Of a stretch of 64,000 bases of DNA, positions 53,382 through 62,155 are shown in pieces. Source of the DNA: Saccharopolyspora_D taberi. GTDB taxonomy: Bacteria; Actinomycetota; Actinomycetes; Mycobacteriales; Pseudonocardiaceae. The notes under the pieces were generated by a model that saw only the letters and a list, made by a program, of their open reading frames with translations, was not told the origin of the DNA and ran no database searches. The stretch spans positions 372,001 to 436,000 of the forward strand of contig NZ_BAAAUX010000019.1 of the NCBI RefSeq assembly GCF_039534165.1. Direction: 5' to 3'. A program made the translations under genes and the position numbers. Each line of letters starts with the position of its first letter. Positions within the stretch are counted from its first letter, which is position 1.

Positions 53382-54039
53382 CCGGCCTGCTTTTCCTGCC
53401 TTTCCCCGTCGTAACCTGCACCCGGTACGCGCTGAGCAGAACGTTGACGTGCCGGGTGCCCACCGGCGTCGACAGGTCGATCTGCCTGGAGACTTCCAGC
53501 ACCTCCGGTCCGCACCTGTCGCCGAAAAGCACCAGTGCGGGCTTGCCGACATCACGCTTGGACGGCCAAACCAGGCCGTGCGCCCATTCGGCCTGCTGCC
53601 GGATCCAGTTCGACCAGCGGCGAGTCTTGCCGTAGTCCTCGCTCTGGATCAACCACTCGTCCTGGGCGACCGCGGCCAGGTCGGGCCCGCTGAGCAGGCT
53701 CACCAGCGTGAGCTCGCGAGTCGTGCGGACCGCGCTGAGTTGCCGTCCTTTCACCTTCGCGTATCCGGCGGTGCGCAACCCGTTGCTCAGAACGCGCAGA
53801 TCGCGACCGAGGTATTCCATGAGCGCGGTCGAGGAGTGCGGCGCCGCGTAGTAGGTGGGGTAGGGATCGCGCTCGGTGCCGTCGAACCGTCCGCCGCCGA
53901 AGTGCTCGTCGGACGGATCCGGCCGGAAGCTGGTGGCGTCGAACTTGGTCAGGTGCACCCGGAACAGCTCGGTGCCGGCCGGCAGCACATGCCGAACCGG
54001 GGAATCGGCGTACTTCGGCGGGGGTGCGAGGTCCGGCAT
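53371..54039 (-). CDS. RES-domain toxin (NAD+-degrading family)
   Basis: 222 residues from ATG 54039. RES hallmarks are the Arg in GTELFRVHLTKFDATSF, the Gly-rich stretch GGGRFDGTERDPYPTYYAAP and the Glu in SSTALMEYLGRDLRV; a Ser lies in ELTLVSLLSGPDL. The fold is ADP-ribosyltransferase-like, and characterised RES toxins phosphorolyse or hydrolyse NAD+. The C-terminus has an extra 25-residue basic tail. It is preceded 3 bases earlier by its likely antitoxin. It is the terminal gene of the CHAT-Hsp70 operon, a clear killing effector candidate. Confidence 0.87.
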   Translation of the reverse strand: MPDLAPPPKYADSPVRHVLPAGTELFRVHLTKFDATSFRPDPSDEHFGGGRFDGTERDPYPTYYAAPHSSTALMEYLGRDLRVLSNGLRTAGYAKVKGRQLSAVRTTRELTLVSLLSGPDLAAVAQDEWLIQSEDYGKTRRWSNWIRQQAEWAHGLVWPSKRDVGKPALVLFGDRCGPEVLEVSRQIDLSTPVGTRHVNVLLSAYRVQVTTGKGRKSRPVTG

Positions 54040-54042
54040 CGC

Positions 54043-54678
54043 TCACACCTCCGAGTAGCTGGCTCGGGCGGCGTCGATGAGGGTCTGATCGGCGACCTGC
54101 CCTAGCAGCCGGGCCGGAACACCGTCGAGCCAGGCGTTCTCACCGAGCCACCAGTCGGCGACTCCCCACGGGTCGTCGGCGGCGTCGAGGAGCCGGTTGA
54201 CGGTGCGCACGACCTCCAGCGGCTGCCCCGAAGAGCCGAACTGGAAGGCGGGCCAACGGTCTCCGCCCGCGTGCTCGATGCAGAGCAGATCCGGATCGTC
54301 GACGGCGATCCCCCGCGCCCGCAGCTGCGTCTCGTCCAGCGCCTCTGCTTCGAGGACCCAGCCGGGTATCTCCATCTCTCCCCTGGACAGCAGGCGATCG
54401 TGCAGGGTGCTGCCCAACTGCCGCCAGTCCTGCTCGGCCCCGGTGGAAAAACGCGCCTCCGGGGCCGCGAGTTCGCGACGGACCCGGTGTTCGGCGGGCA
54501 GCGCATCGGTAAGCAGAACGGCGATGTCCTCGGCGATGTCGGCCGACACCTCCGCGTCGGTCTCGTCCGTGAACTCGATGACCAGCGCGACCAGATGCGT
54601 GTAGCGGTCGGAGTCCAGTCGCTGCCGGACGTCGTCCCAGTTCTCGGCGAGCGCGGCCAGCGCGTGTCGCAGGTTCAC
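54043..54678 (-). CDS. RES-partner antitoxin with Xre/MbcA/ParS-like domain
   Basis: 211 residues from GTG 54678, overlapping the Hsp70 stop (GTGA). The C-terminal 75 residues (AFQFGSSGQPLEVVRTVNRL, PWGVADWWLGENAWLDGVPA) match the toxin-binding domain of Xre/MbcA/ParS antitoxins that pair with RES toxins. The N-terminal 110 residues (ALAALAENWDDVRQRLDSDR) are not an evident HTH, so it may neutralise without binding DNA. The long N-terminus could couple the antitoxin to the Hsp70 or the CHAT protease of the same operon. Confidence 0.8.
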   Translation of the reverse strand: MNLRHALAALAENWDDVRQRLDSDRYTHLVALVIEFTDETDAEVSADIAEDIAVLLTDALPAEHRVRRELAAPEARFSTGAEQDWRQLGSTLHDRLLSRGEMEIPGWVLEAEALDETQLRARGIAVDDPDLLCIEHAGGDRWPAFQFGSSGQPLEVVRTVNRLLDAADDPWGVADWWLGENAWLDGVPARLLGQVADQTLIDAARASYSEV

Positions 54679-56288
54679 CCGCTCACCTCGTGCCCAGAGA
54701 TGTCGGTGCGGGCGGCGTCGACCGCCCGCTGGTCCATGCCACCGATGTTGAGATCGAACCGCACGTCCCGCCCCGATTCCTGTTCCCGCGCGTGCACCGT
54801 GAGCGTACCGGTCTCGGACATGAAGAAGGTGATCTCGATCTGCGCTCCGGCAGGCCGCGGCGGTATTCCCTTCAGCATTCCGCGGCCGACGCGGGTGTTG
54901 TCGGCCAGCTCCTCGGATTCCTCGCGCCCGTTCTGCTCCCATACCTCGATCTCGGCCATGCGCTGGTTGTTCACTCCGGTGGCGAAGGGGAACGGGCCGG
55001 TGTCGGCGGGCAGTTCGGTGTTCGCGGCCAGCAGGTGCGTCACGATCTGCCTGGCGCGCAACGGATTCGTGTGCGCCATCGGATCGGCGGGGTCGATCGC
55101 CTTGACTCCGAAGGACCGCGGAACGACCGTCGTCACGTTCTTGGCCGCAGCCGTCTCGACGTTCGCGGCGCTGATGCCAAGTTGCCCGGCGACCTGCTCC
55201 GCGGTGGCTCCCGCGCCCTTGACCTGCCGCAGCAGCGCGAACAGCGCGGCGCCCTTCGCCACGGCCAGATCGGGCTCGGACAGCCGCGCGGCGAGGCCGA
55301 ACCGGCTCCGAAGTTCCTCGGCCACGGCGGGCATCCGGGTCATCCCGCCCGCCAGCAGCACCTCGTCGAAATGCTCGATCCCCTTGCGCCGCGCCACTTC
55401 CAGGCTCCGCCCGGTGATCTCCATCGTGCGGTCGAGCAGGTCGGAGGTCAATCGCTGCAGATCCGCCCGGGTGAACTCCACGTTCACCGCGGCGCCCGCG
55501 AACCGCAGCTGGGTCCGGCGGGACTCCACCCGGCTCAACGACTTCTTCAGTTCTTCCGCGGTGTTGTGGAACTCCTGCATCGCCTCGTCGTCGGCGCTCG
55601 GGTCCAGCCCCGGATGCTGCGCGCGGAAGAGCTCCAGCAGATGGTCGACGACCCGGGCGTCCCAGTCCGCTCCGCCAAGCGCCTGATCACCGTCGGTGCA
55701 CACCACCCGGATGTCGTCCCCGTCGACCCGGATGACCGTCGTGTCGAACGTTCCGCCACCGAGGTCGTAGACCAGCAGATGCCGCTTCCCGCCGGCGCTT
55801 TCCAGGCCCTGGTGGTGCAACGCCGCGGCGACCGGCTCGGCCAGCACGTCGAGCACGTTGAGTCCGGCGATCTCGCCTGCCTTGCGGGTCGCCTCCTTCT
55901 CCGCGACACCGAAGTAGGCGGGCACCGTGATCACCACGTCCCGCACCACGCGACCGGTGCTCTCCTGCGCCGCCCTGGCCAGTTCGCGCAGGATCAGCGC
56001 GGAAACCTTCTCCGGGGTGTAACCGCGGCCGTGATAGGTGAACTCCACGTCCTGGCGCCCCATGTCCCGCTTGACCAGCTGCGCCACCAGGTGCACGGCG
56101 AGCAGCGCGGAGTTCTTCGCCGCCGCCCCGACCAGCACGCGCCCGGGCCCCTCGAAGTACACCACGGACGGCGTGGTGTCCTCTCCCACCGCGTTCCTGG
56201 CGACCACCGGCCGTCCCGACTCGTCGACGTAGGCGACGCAGGACTGGGTGGTGCCGAGGTCGATGCCGAAGGTCGTCGACGCTGGCAT
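54675..56288 (-). CDS. Second Hsp70 (DnaK-like) chaperone, short C-terminus
   Basis: 537 residues from ATG 56288. Motifs are TFGIDLGTTQSCVAYVDESG, VVITVPAYFGVAEKEATRKA, DVLAEPVAAALHHQG, LLVYDLGGGTFDTTVIRVDG and VLLAGGMTRMPAVAEELRSR. The beta substrate domain follows and, as in the first Hsp70, the helical lid is missing. The two are clearly related but far from identical. It lies 9 bases after the CHAT gene and overlaps the antitoxin gene, so protease, chaperone and toxin-antitoxin pair are made together. Confidence 0.93.
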   Translation of the reverse strand: MPASTTFGIDLGTTQSCVAYVDESGRPVVARNAVGEDTTPSVVYFEGPGRVLVGAAAKNSALLAVHLVAQLVKRDMGRQDVEFTYHGRGYTPEKVSALILRELARAAQESTGRVVRDVVITVPAYFGVAEKEATRKAGEIAGLNVLDVLAEPVAAALHHQGLESAGGKRHLLVYDLGGGTFDTTVIRVDGDDIRVVCTDGDQALGGADWDARVVDHLLELFRAQHPGLDPSADDEAMQEFHNTAEELKKSLSRVESRRTQLRFAGAAVNVEFTRADLQRLTSDLLDRTMEITGRSLEVARRKGIEHFDEVLLAGGMTRMPAVAEELRSRFGLAARLSEPDLAVAKGAALFALLRQVKGAGATAEQVAGQLGISAANVETAAAKNVTTVVPRSFGVKAIDPADPMAHTNPLRARQIVTHLLAANTELPADTGPFPFATGVNNQRMAEIEVWEQNGREESEELADNTRVGRGMLKGIPPRPAGAQIEITFFMSETGTLTVHAREQESGRDVRFDLNIGGMDQRAVDAARTDISGHEVSG

Positions 56289-56297
56289 GGGTGCTCC

Positions 56298-59200
56298 TCA
56301 CTGGCCCTGGTAGGTGAACGCCGCCCAGTTTCCGGGTTCACCGGGATCGATCGTGGCGAGCTCCGGCGTGAGTCGCCGGCCGACCCCGTCGGGCAGGGCC
56401 CGGCGCGGGTCGACCATCCACAGCTGCGCCGCGCGCAGCGCGGTGGCCGGATCGTCGTAGCCGGAGTTCAGGTAGTGATGAAACATGATCATCACCAGTG
56501 CCGTGGGCAGATCGTCGACATTCCACCGCGCGCCGACCACTCCGACCGCACCGGCGGCAAGGAACGCGGTCGCCAGGGTCAGCACCTCGTCGTGCTCGCG
56601 GTCGGTGAGGTCGCTGGCGCAGGCGGCGAGCACGACCAGCCCGCCGGGTGCGTCGGCGGGGCGGTCCCGCGCCTGCCGCAGGATGTCCTGCACCTGCAGC
56701 GTCGTACCGGAACCCAGCCGCAGCGCGGAGCCGACCGGCGTTTCGGCGAGCTGCGCATGGCAGCCGAGGTGCAGCAGTGACGCGCCCGGCGCAGTGGCGC
56801 TCGGCAGCAGCGCACGGACGTCGGCGGGCCGCGGCGAGCGGACCCGTCTTCCGGCCTGCCGCCGTCGCCCCAGGTAGATGCCGTGGGAGTAGTGGCGGTG
56901 GTGGATGTCCTCGATCTCCTCGGACGCCCAAAGCAACCCGCTGCCCGCGATCCGCACCAACGCGGGATCGCGGTGCCACGGCCGACGTCCGCGACGGCTG
57001 GTTTCGACGAACTGACGGGCCGAGGAGGCATAGCGGATAATCGCGTCCTCGAAGGCGTAGCGGATCCTGCCACCGGGTACCGGACGCCGTGCGGCGTGCC
57101 AGGGGACCGCGCCCAGCTTTCCCACCGGTATCAGCACGATCCGGCTCGGACGCCGCGACCGCCCGGCCGAGACCGAATCGAGCACCTGGTTGAGCACCGC
57201 CGTCCACGCCCAGTCACAGACCTCGCCCAGCGCGCGTTTCCAGCGCTGCTCCAACGACTCCGACGGTGCGGATCCGACGCGTTCGCGTTGCATTCGGTCG
57301 AACCGGTCGACCGGGCTGCCGTCGGCGGTAAGCGACGGGCAACGCAGCCGAAGCACCTGACCGGTGCCGGTGATGAGCAGCGCGAAGCCTTCTTCCCCGC
57401 TCGCCGCGGATACGAGGTAGACCAGCGCATGCGTGTCCGTGGCACGCAGCGCGGAGGCGATCTCGCCGACCGGAGGTGTCGAGAGCAGCCGTTTCTCGAC
57501 CGGCGACCCCTCGACCGCCTCCAGCACCCGATACCGCAAGTCGCTGGGCACCGGAGCGTCGGCCAAGCCGCCCAACTCCCGCCACTCCCCCGGATCCCAC
57601 GGCTGGGAGCCGGCCGCGCCGGCCTCCTGTTCCCAGCGGTCCGCGAGGCCGTCGTGCCCGGCCGCACGCAACGTCGACGGGACGGTCGCGTCGACCGTGG
57701 CCGCGTGCAGCACCATCCCCCTGCCCAGCTCCAACGCCGCCACCGCGTTCTCCTCCTGACCCGCGGCGAGGCACCAGCGGCTCACGGCCGCGGCCTCGCC
57801 CGCCGCTGCCGCCGCGGTGTTCAGCGCACGGGACGCACTGGACTGCAGGAGGACGTTCCTGGCGCGCTCGCGGAGGGATTCAAGTCCGACCCGAACCGCG
57901 CGCTGCGGATCCCGCCGCACCGGATCCCCGCGCGTGTAATAGCAGTCGGCCAGCGAGTTCAGCGACAGCGCGGACTGGAATCCGCCGGGATTCTCCTGGA
58001 ACATCCGATACCAGCGCTCGAACCGGTCGATGGCGTTGTCGAGGTCCCGCCGGTCGCGAGTGAGCTCGTAGCGGACACGCAGGCCCATGCCCAGCGTGCT
58101 GATCGCGTCCAGCTGCTCCCGGACGCTGAGGTCGGTGCGGCTGGCGATGGTACCCACCATACCGATCCCACGGTCGATCGCCGCCTTGTCCTTGGTCGTG
58201 ATTCCCTGCCAGATCCACGACATGCCGGTTGTGGCGGTCTCATGTGGATAGTCAAGCGCGGTCTCCGGCACATCCCTCGCGGGTTCGGGCGAGGCGCTGG
58301 GCTTCGCGGTGCCAGTTCCTCCTGCCAGGAAGTCCTCGATACCTCGTACCGTACTCAGCGTGCTGATCGCCTGTTCGCGCAGGAAATGCCGTTCGGGGAA
58401 TTGACCGATCAGACTCTCCAGGTCGCGGATGGCTTGCCGAAAGCTCTTGACATCCGGTTGATGAGCCTGCCGCGCAATCCGAACCTGCACATCAGTCAGC
58501 CGGTTCAGGGGGTCGTCGCGGCCCTGCCCCACGTAGTGCAGCGCGGCATCGACGTTCTCCTCCTCACCGCTGTGGACGTAACGGGCGATCAGGATTCCCC
58601 CGAGCATCGGCCGCAGGTTGTCCTTGAGCTCGTGTCCTTCCGGAAGCAACCGATCAGCCTCGCGCAGGTGCTCGATCGCGGCATCGATGCGGTCGAGACT
58701 CGCCGCCGAGTCACTCGGGAGCATGGCGGTGATCCCGAGCACGGCGTGGTTGAGCCCCGCGTTCTCGGCATCGGCCCGGCCCGGTTCGATCGCTTCCGAG
58801 GCGAGCGCGCGAATTCGGGCCACGGACCCGGGCTCGTGGTGCGACGACAGGTTCCCGAGCAGCGCCCCCACCAGCTTGGTCAGCACGTTCGGCCGATCGG
58901 GATCGTCGAGGGGCAGCCGTTCCAGGGCCCGCTCCAGGCCGGGGATGGCGGTCGAAGTGCTCTCGGCGAGCCGGCGTCGATCACCTGACTCCGCCAGTCT
59001 CCGATCTCCCGGAAACAGCACGCCGACCAGGAACTCACGCAGCACGTGCCCGCCGGGGAGCGCGGCAATCGCGTCACCTAGACCTTCCCCGAGATCCGTG
59101 GGCCTTCCGGTGGCGTGCGCGCGGATCGCGTGCACGACGGCGCGCATTCCGTTCCGCTCGTTCGAATCGAGTTCAGGCGTTCTGCCGATCATCGAATCGA

Positions 59201-60056
59201 ACACGTCGAGCTCGGCTGCTATGTCCGGTACACCGAGGTCGAGCTCACCGGCCGCAGCTGACACCAGCAGCCGCAGCGTCGACAGCTGGCCGTTGAGGTC
59301 GGCATCGGCGAACGTGGAGACGTCCGCCAGATACTGCTTCGCGGTCGCGATTTCCTCCGGCGTGGCCCTGATCCGGAGGTCCTCCGACGAGACCTGGTCC
59401 AGCCTGACGCGCCCGTTGCGGAGTCCGGCGGGCGACTTTCCGCAGAGCAGGAGTTGCGCGGCAGCCAACCGGCAGGTGTCCGCCATGTCGGTAGGGGTGT
59501 CGGGAAGTTCGATGACCTCGGCGAGCATGGCGATCGCCACCTCGCGGTCCTCCTGGCCGCCCTCGAAACCGAGGAACCGCGTCGCGTACGCGAGTCCGAG
59601 CGAGCAGCGGACCGACGTCGGCACCGTGCCTTCGGCGAGCTCGACCGCCGCGGTCAGATCACTGATCGCCTCGTCGACGTCGTCCGGACCGACGTCGTGC
59701 CGGGCCAGGGACCGGGCGACCAGCAGTCCCATCCTGGACGCGATCTCACCTCGGTAAGGGTTGCCGCCCGGGATGCTGTCGCACAGGCTGCGCATGTTCC
59801 GGAGGGCTTCGCGCAGATCCTCGGCCGAACCGGTGCGCTCATACCGGAGCCCATAGGCAAGTCCCAGCTGGTAGAGCGGTCCCGCTCGACGACCGTCATT
59901 GACGGCTACGAACTCAAGTCCGCGCCGTGCGTGCTCGATCGCGGAATCGAGGTCTCCCAAGTCGTTGTTCTGCTGAGATTGAGCGAGCAGCAGATCAGCA
60001 AGCTCCACAGACTCCTGGAACCGTGTTTCCGGGGCGTCATCACCGCCGAACGTCAT
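56298..60056 (-). CDS. TPR-CHAT caspase-like protease
   Basis: 1252 residues from ATG 60056. The first 900 residues are TPR-like helical pairs (DLDSAIEHARRGLEF, LGLAYGLRYERTGSAEDLRE, SALSLNSLADCYYTRGD). The C-terminal CHAT domain carries the catalytic His in SLLHLGCHAQLAET (about 1098) and Cys in VVLAACASDLTDREHDE (about 1145), followed by GAVGVVGARWNVDD. CHAT proteases can be switched on by their repeats and cleave gasdermins or other partners. First gene of a four-gene operon with Hsp70, antitoxin and RES toxin, so cleavage of the antitoxin or toxin is a natural hypothesis. Confidence 0.92.
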   Translation of the reverse strand: MTFGGDDAPETRFQESVELADLLLAQSQQNNDLGDLDSAIEHARRGLEFVAVNDGRRAGPLYQLGLAYGLRYERTGSAEDLREALRNMRSLCDSIPGGNPYRGEIASRMGLLVARSLARHDVGPDDVDEAISDLTAAVELAEGTVPTSVRCSLGLAYATRFLGFEGGQEDREVAIAMLAEVIELPDTPTDMADTCRLAAAQLLLCGKSPAGLRNGRVRLDQVSSEDLRIRATPEEIATAKQYLADVSTFADADLNGQLSTLRLLVSAAAGELDLGVPDIAAELDVFDSMIGRTPELDSNERNGMRAVVHAIRAHATGRPTDLGEGLGDAIAALPGGHVLREFLVGVLFPGDRRLAESGDRRRLAESTSTAIPGLERALERLPLDDPDRPNVLTKLVGALLGNLSSHHEPGSVARIRALASEAIEPGRADAENAGLNHAVLGITAMLPSDSAASLDRIDAAIEHLREADRLLPEGHELKDNLRPMLGGILIARYVHSGEEENVDAALHYVGQGRDDPLNRLTDVQVRIARQAHQPDVKSFRQAIRDLESLIGQFPERHFLREQAISTLSTVRGIEDFLAGGTGTAKPSASPEPARDVPETALDYPHETATTGMSWIWQGITTKDKAAIDRGIGMVGTIASRTDLSVREQLDAISTLGMGLRVRYELTRDRRDLDNAIDRFERWYRMFQENPGGFQSALSLNSLADCYYTRGDPVRRDPQRAVRVGLESLRERARNVLLQSSASRALNTAAAAAGEAAAVSRWCLAAGQEENAVAALELGRGMVLHAATVDATVPSTLRAAGHDGLADRWEQEAGAAGSQPWDPGEWRELGGLADAPVPSDLRYRVLEAVEGSPVEKRLLSTPPVGEIASALRATDTHALVYLVSAASGEEGFALLITGTGQVLRLRCPSLTADGSPVDRFDRMQRERVGSAPSESLEQRWKRALGEVCDWAWTAVLNQVLDSVSAGRSRRPSRIVLIPVGKLGAVPWHAARRPVPGGRIRYAFEDAIIRYASSARQFVETSRRGRRPWHRDPALVRIAGSGLLWASEEIEDIHHRHYSHGIYLGRRRQAGRRVRSPRPADVRALLPSATAPGASLLHLGCHAQLAETPVGSALRLGSGTTLQVQDILRQARDRPADAPGGLVVLAACASDLTDREHDEVLTLATAFLAAGAVGVVGARWNVDDLPTALVMIMFHHYLNSGYDDPATALRAAQLWMVDPRRALPDGVGRRLTPELATIDPGEPGNWAAFTYQGQ

Positions 60057-60336
60057 GGTTCTCCTTGCCCCAACGCAACTTCGCCCGTGCGCTCCGGCTG
60101 ATCAGCCTACCGGTGCAGCAGGTGCTTCCATCGCCAAACACCGTTAGTTGCCGAGACACGGCTCCCTCGACGCCCTCGTGCAACTCTCCCGTCCTTGGCT
60201 TCCGTACGTTCCGGGATTCTCACCGCGCGACAGACGATCGCCGATGGGCTGAACGAGTGGCTGCAGTGTGCCTGGCATCACCGGCGACCGCTCTGCTCGT
60301 CCCACCGGAAAGGTCTCACCGGCGGGAGTGATCAGC

Positions 60337-61620
60337 ATGACGGCCACCCATCACCAACACGATCAGGATGTGCTTGGGGATTGGGTCAAGCATGCCCGTC
60401 GCCGAACGGCACGACGCGTGCCCAGCAGGGACGGGAACGGGATCCGGTTCGCCTTCTACGGGCCGTACCTCCACACGGCATCACCAGCACAAGGCCACTT
60501 CCATTGCCTGGCAACGTGATGCCGCTGAACACACCATCGCCGGCCACGGCACCATCGTCGCCGAGTACTTCGACACCGGATGCTCCCGGCGCCTCCCCTG
60601 GACACGACGCCCCCGAGCCGCCGCACTCCTGACCGCGCTCAGCGACCCGAACCGCGGGTTCAATGCGATCGTGGTTACCCGAAGCCGGTGGTCCGTTCCA
60701 GGCCAGTAACCCGCAGCACCAAACACTCATGACCATGCTCGGCGCACAGTCACAGCGCGAAGTTCTCCGAGCCCGGCACCGGGTGCTGACAGCGATGTGC
60801 GCCCAAACTCGCGACCAGGGCCGCTACCTCGGAGGACGTCCTCCCTACGGGTACCGGCTCGTCGACGCCGGCCCGCACCCAAACGAGCACACGCACAATG
60901 GGTCGCCGCCTGCAACGCCTGGAACCAGACCCCGACACCGCCCCACACGTGCGCTGGATATTCATCCAACGCCTCGAAAGAAAGAGCCTCGCCAGCATCG
61001 CCCGGGCACTCAACGACCAACGCGTGCCCTGCCCATCCGGAGCTGACCCGCACCGCAACCCACACCGCGCGGGTCATGCCTGGGCCGTGCCTACCGTGTC
61101 CTCCATCCTGACCAACCCGCGCTACACCGGCCGCCAGGTCTGGAACCGCCAGCACACCTACCGCACCCCAGACGAAGACGACTCAGCACTCCAGCTGTGG
61201 GGTCGTCCTCAGCAATGGGTGATCTCGAAACAGGACACGCACCCAGCGCTGGTCAGCGAGACCGACTTCGTCGCCGTGCATACCATCCGAGCCAGGCGCT
61301 CTACCAGCGACGGCAGCGCCCGCAGCTACCTGCTCGCCGGACTCGTGCAGTGCGGGCTCTGCCAACGCCGGATGGACTCGCACCGGGTGAACAACCGCCC
61401 CGGCTACCGATGCCGCCACGGACACACCAGCACCCGACACCGCCCCCCCCCCCGCCAGCCCAAGAACCTGTACACCCGCGAAGACCACCTACTGGCCCAG
61501 ATCACCACCGACATCCCCCACACTGATCAACCCGAAGCACTCGCGCAGTACCTACGCGACCACGGCTTGATCATCATCTACAACAAGAAAGGCTCGGTCG
61601 TGATAACCGACCGAGCCTGA
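60337..61620 (+). pseudogene. Large serine recombinase, multiply frameshifted
   Basis: Pieces in at least four frames: DGNGIRFAFYG (about 60430) with TSTRHHQHKATSIAWQRDAA, GTIVAEYFDTGCSRRLPWTR (resolvase N-terminus), then after a gap TLMTMLGAQSQREVLRARHR and RYLGGRPPYGYRLVDAGP, then HVRWIFIQRLERKSLASIAR, the zinc-ribbon CGLCQRRMDSHRVNNRPGYR and the tail LRDHGLIIIYNKKGSVVIT. The catalytic Ser region survives, but translation would stop early. An 11-C run at 61443-61453 lies inside the zinc-ribbon part. It is a former integrase of an element ending nearby. Confidence 0.82.
61591..61617 (+). terminator. Hairpin overlapping the recombinase end
   Basis: GGCTCGGTCG (61591-61600) pairs perfectly with CGACCGAGCC (61608-61617) around TGATAAC. 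It covers the last codons of the recombinase remnant and would terminate its transcript. Confidence 0.65.
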
Positions 61621-62155
61621 CCAGCGACAACAACCCCGCCGCATGGGGTAATTATGTGTCCGAGGAGGGACTTGCACGCTAACTACACGGCTCAAGCTTC
61701 CCGAAATCGGCTGAGGGAGCGGGCTTTCCGCTGTCCCGCCTGTCCCGCAGGGCGTCCGCCTGGGACGCCTGATGGGACAGGCGGGATTTGCATTTTTACC
61801 TGGGAGAATGACGACAATGGCGCGTTCGGGACAGGTCCTGTCGGGTGTCCCGGCGTGTCCCGGAACGGCCGCCACAGCACATGCAGCGGGAGCTCGGTTT
61901 CGGGCACGATCACCTGTCCCGGAACCGTGTGGTGGTAGGCGCGGGGAGCCGATCGTGGCGTTGGCCGCACTTGTGAACACACTGACTCCTTGGTGGGCAA
62001 CGGTCCTGATCGTGGACGGGAGACAGGCGCGTCGACGCTGAAAGACAAAATTGGGAACGACAGTCAGCTAGCCCCGAGCACAGCGCCTCACTTCGGTAGG
62101 ATAAATTGGCGCACAGATTGTACTGACTTGAACTGACGCTTAGAAGGGTAAGCGC
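61621..62155. repeat. Repeat-rich spacer: att-like repeat and CTGTCCC cluster
   Basis: No gene is supported. 61655-61686 repeats the 32-bp sequence of 35971-36002 with three differences. From about 61733 to 61925, CTGTCCCG/CGGGACAG words occur at least seven times in both orientations (CTGTCCCGCCTGTCCCGC at 61733, GATGGGACAGGCGGG near 61769, CGGGACAGGTCCTGTCGGG near 61828). Base composition becomes AT-richer towards 62156. Confidence 0.6.

Noticed and set aside
54690..58988. Two long plus-strand frames opposite the second Hsp70 and the CHAT gene
   Set aside because: Antisense shadows of real genes.
61733..61925. CRISPR array
   Set aside because: The CTGTCCC words are short, irregularly spaced and in both orientations; there are no regular repeats or spacers and no cas genes.
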